Part shown: in pieces, positions 5,947 through 6,167 of the stretch | Layout: the number at the start of each line of letters is the position of its first letter | How positions within the stretch are numbered: position 1 is the first letter of the stretch | Assembly (NCBI GenBank): GCA_964614375.1 | Contig: CAZTLI010000339.1 | Span: forward strand, 1-6,167 | Direction: 5' to 3' | Origin: CAZTLI01 sp964614375 | GTDB taxonomy: Bacteria > Chloroflexota > Anaerolineae > Aggregatilineales > Phototrophicaceae | Length of the DNA stretch: 6,167 bases | Notes under the pieces: generated by a model | Told to the model about the DNA's origin: nothing | The model's input: only the letters and a program-made list of their open reading frames with translations | The model's database searches: none | Program-made: the position numbers and the translations under genes

Positions 5947-6024
5947 TGGGGTGGCTGATGGGACTTGAACCCACGGCCTTCTGGGCCACAACCAGACGCT
6001 CTAACCAACTGAGCTATAGCCACC
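5947..6024 (-). tRNA. tRNA-His (anticodon GTG)
   Basis: The reverse strand folds into a full cloverleaf. The D stem is GCTC/GAGC, the anticodon stem TCTGG/CCAGA with loop TTGTGGC and anticodon GTG (reads CAC and CAT), the variable loop has five bases, and the T stem is GTGGG/CCCAT with loop TTCAAGT. Histidine identity is confirmed by the encoded extra G at -1 (6024) opposite discriminator C73 (5950). CCA is encoded at 5949-5947. The acceptor stem has one A7-C66 mismatch next to a G49-U65 wobble, which is unusual. The gene is single, with the bidirectional terminator right after it and the tail of another gene 37 bases upstream. Confidence 0.97.
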
Positions 6025-6035
6025 ATGCTTCATGT

Positions 6036-6044
6036 AGTGTAGCA
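6036..6044 (-). promoter_or_regulatory. Possible extended -10 promoter for tRNA-His
   Basis: On the minus strand TGC is followed by TACACT (6041-6036), an extended -10 pattern with four of six -10 matches, placed so that transcription would begin about five bases before the mature tRNA end. No good -35 box lies at the right distance, although an A7 tract sits upstream (6056-6050). Co-transcription with the gene ending at 6062 is the alternative. Confidence 0.35.
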
Positions 6045-6061
6045 CAGGCTTTTTTTGAAAT

Positions 6062-6167
6062 CTAGCCCTTTTTACGCGCTAAAATGACCTGTGCGATACT
6101 ATGGGTACAGGGTTCGTTGATAAGCCGGGCATCAAAACCATGTGTGGCGAAATAGCCAACAATATCA
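6062..6167 (-). CDS. C-terminal end of a protein, possibly a SAM-dependent methyltransferase (truncated by window edge)
   Basis: On the minus strand one frame is open from the window edge to a TAG at 6062, giving the last 34 residues of a protein that starts outside the window. The visible end has an aromatic-glycine stretch YFATHGFDARLI and finishes SIAQVILARKKG. A G-F turn followed by beta residues and an I-L-A-R-K end is common at the C-terminus of class I methyltransferases (final two strands of the Rossmann-like fold), which is the only basis for the suggestion. No catalytic or SAM-binding motif is in view. The fragment is too short for a firm call. Placement 37 bases before tRNA-His in the same direction is compatible with a real gene end. 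Confidence 0.5.
   Translation of the reverse strand, partial: DIVGYFATHGFDARLINEPCTHSIAQVILARKKG

Noticed and set aside
5817..6026. Minus-strand 69-residue open frame beginning MVAIAQLVRASGCGPEGRG
   Set aside because: This is a typical false protein made by translating through a tRNA gene; it spans tRNA-His, its terminator and the end of the SRPBCC gene.

Overview
This 6.2 kb window looks like ordinary bacterial chromosome of intermediate G+C. It is gene-dense and carries mostly housekeeping functions. I saw no insertion sequence, CRISPR array, phage gene or plasmid function. The gene set is a sensor kinase, a long-chain-type prenyl diphosphate synthase, a fused Nnr repair enzyme, small membrane proteins, an SRPBCC protein with a long tail and tRNA-His. 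Together with sigma70-like promoters and a probable leaderless mRNA, it would fit a member of the Chloroflexota (Anaerolineae-like). That placement is an impression from protein style, not a demonstrated assignment.

Layout, left to right. Bases 3-695 (+) are the C-terminal catalytic core of a sensor histidine kinase cut by the window edge. Bases 696-918 hold no gene but contain a near-consensus promoter (TTGACA, 16 nt, TACAAT) with small dyads around it. This promoter should drive a trans-polyprenyl diphosphate synthase (919-1887, +). After a 100-base gap with two overlapping inverted repeats comes a bifunctional NAD(P)H-hydrate epimerase/dehydratase (nnr, 1988-3619, +). Its stop codon directly abuts the stop codon of a converging minus-strand operon.

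That operon reads 4683 to 3620 and encodes three small membrane proteins of 91, 183 and 78 residues. The last two resemble, in architecture and order, the DUF948 (YtxG-like) and YtxH-like pair of Bacillus. Divergent from the operon is a 372-residue protein (4801-5919, +) with an SRPBCC lipid-binding-type fold, a long acidic proline-rich tail and a basic C-terminal helix. Its promoter sits so close to the ATG that the mRNA is probably leaderless. A compact bidirectional terminator (5920-5941) separates it from a convergent tRNA-His gene (5947-6024, -). The last 106 bases hold the C-terminal end of another minus-strand gene, possibly a methyltransferase.

Functionally, the prenyl synthase makes precursors for quinones or lipid carriers, and Nnr repairs damaged nicotinamide cofactors. 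The membrane cassette and the SRPBCC protein are plausibly envelope- or stress-related, but nothing in the sequence proves a shared pathway. I found no clearly new defence or mobile system. The most interesting items are the leaderless SRPBCC-tail gene, the small membrane-protein cassette and the abutting convergent stop codons.
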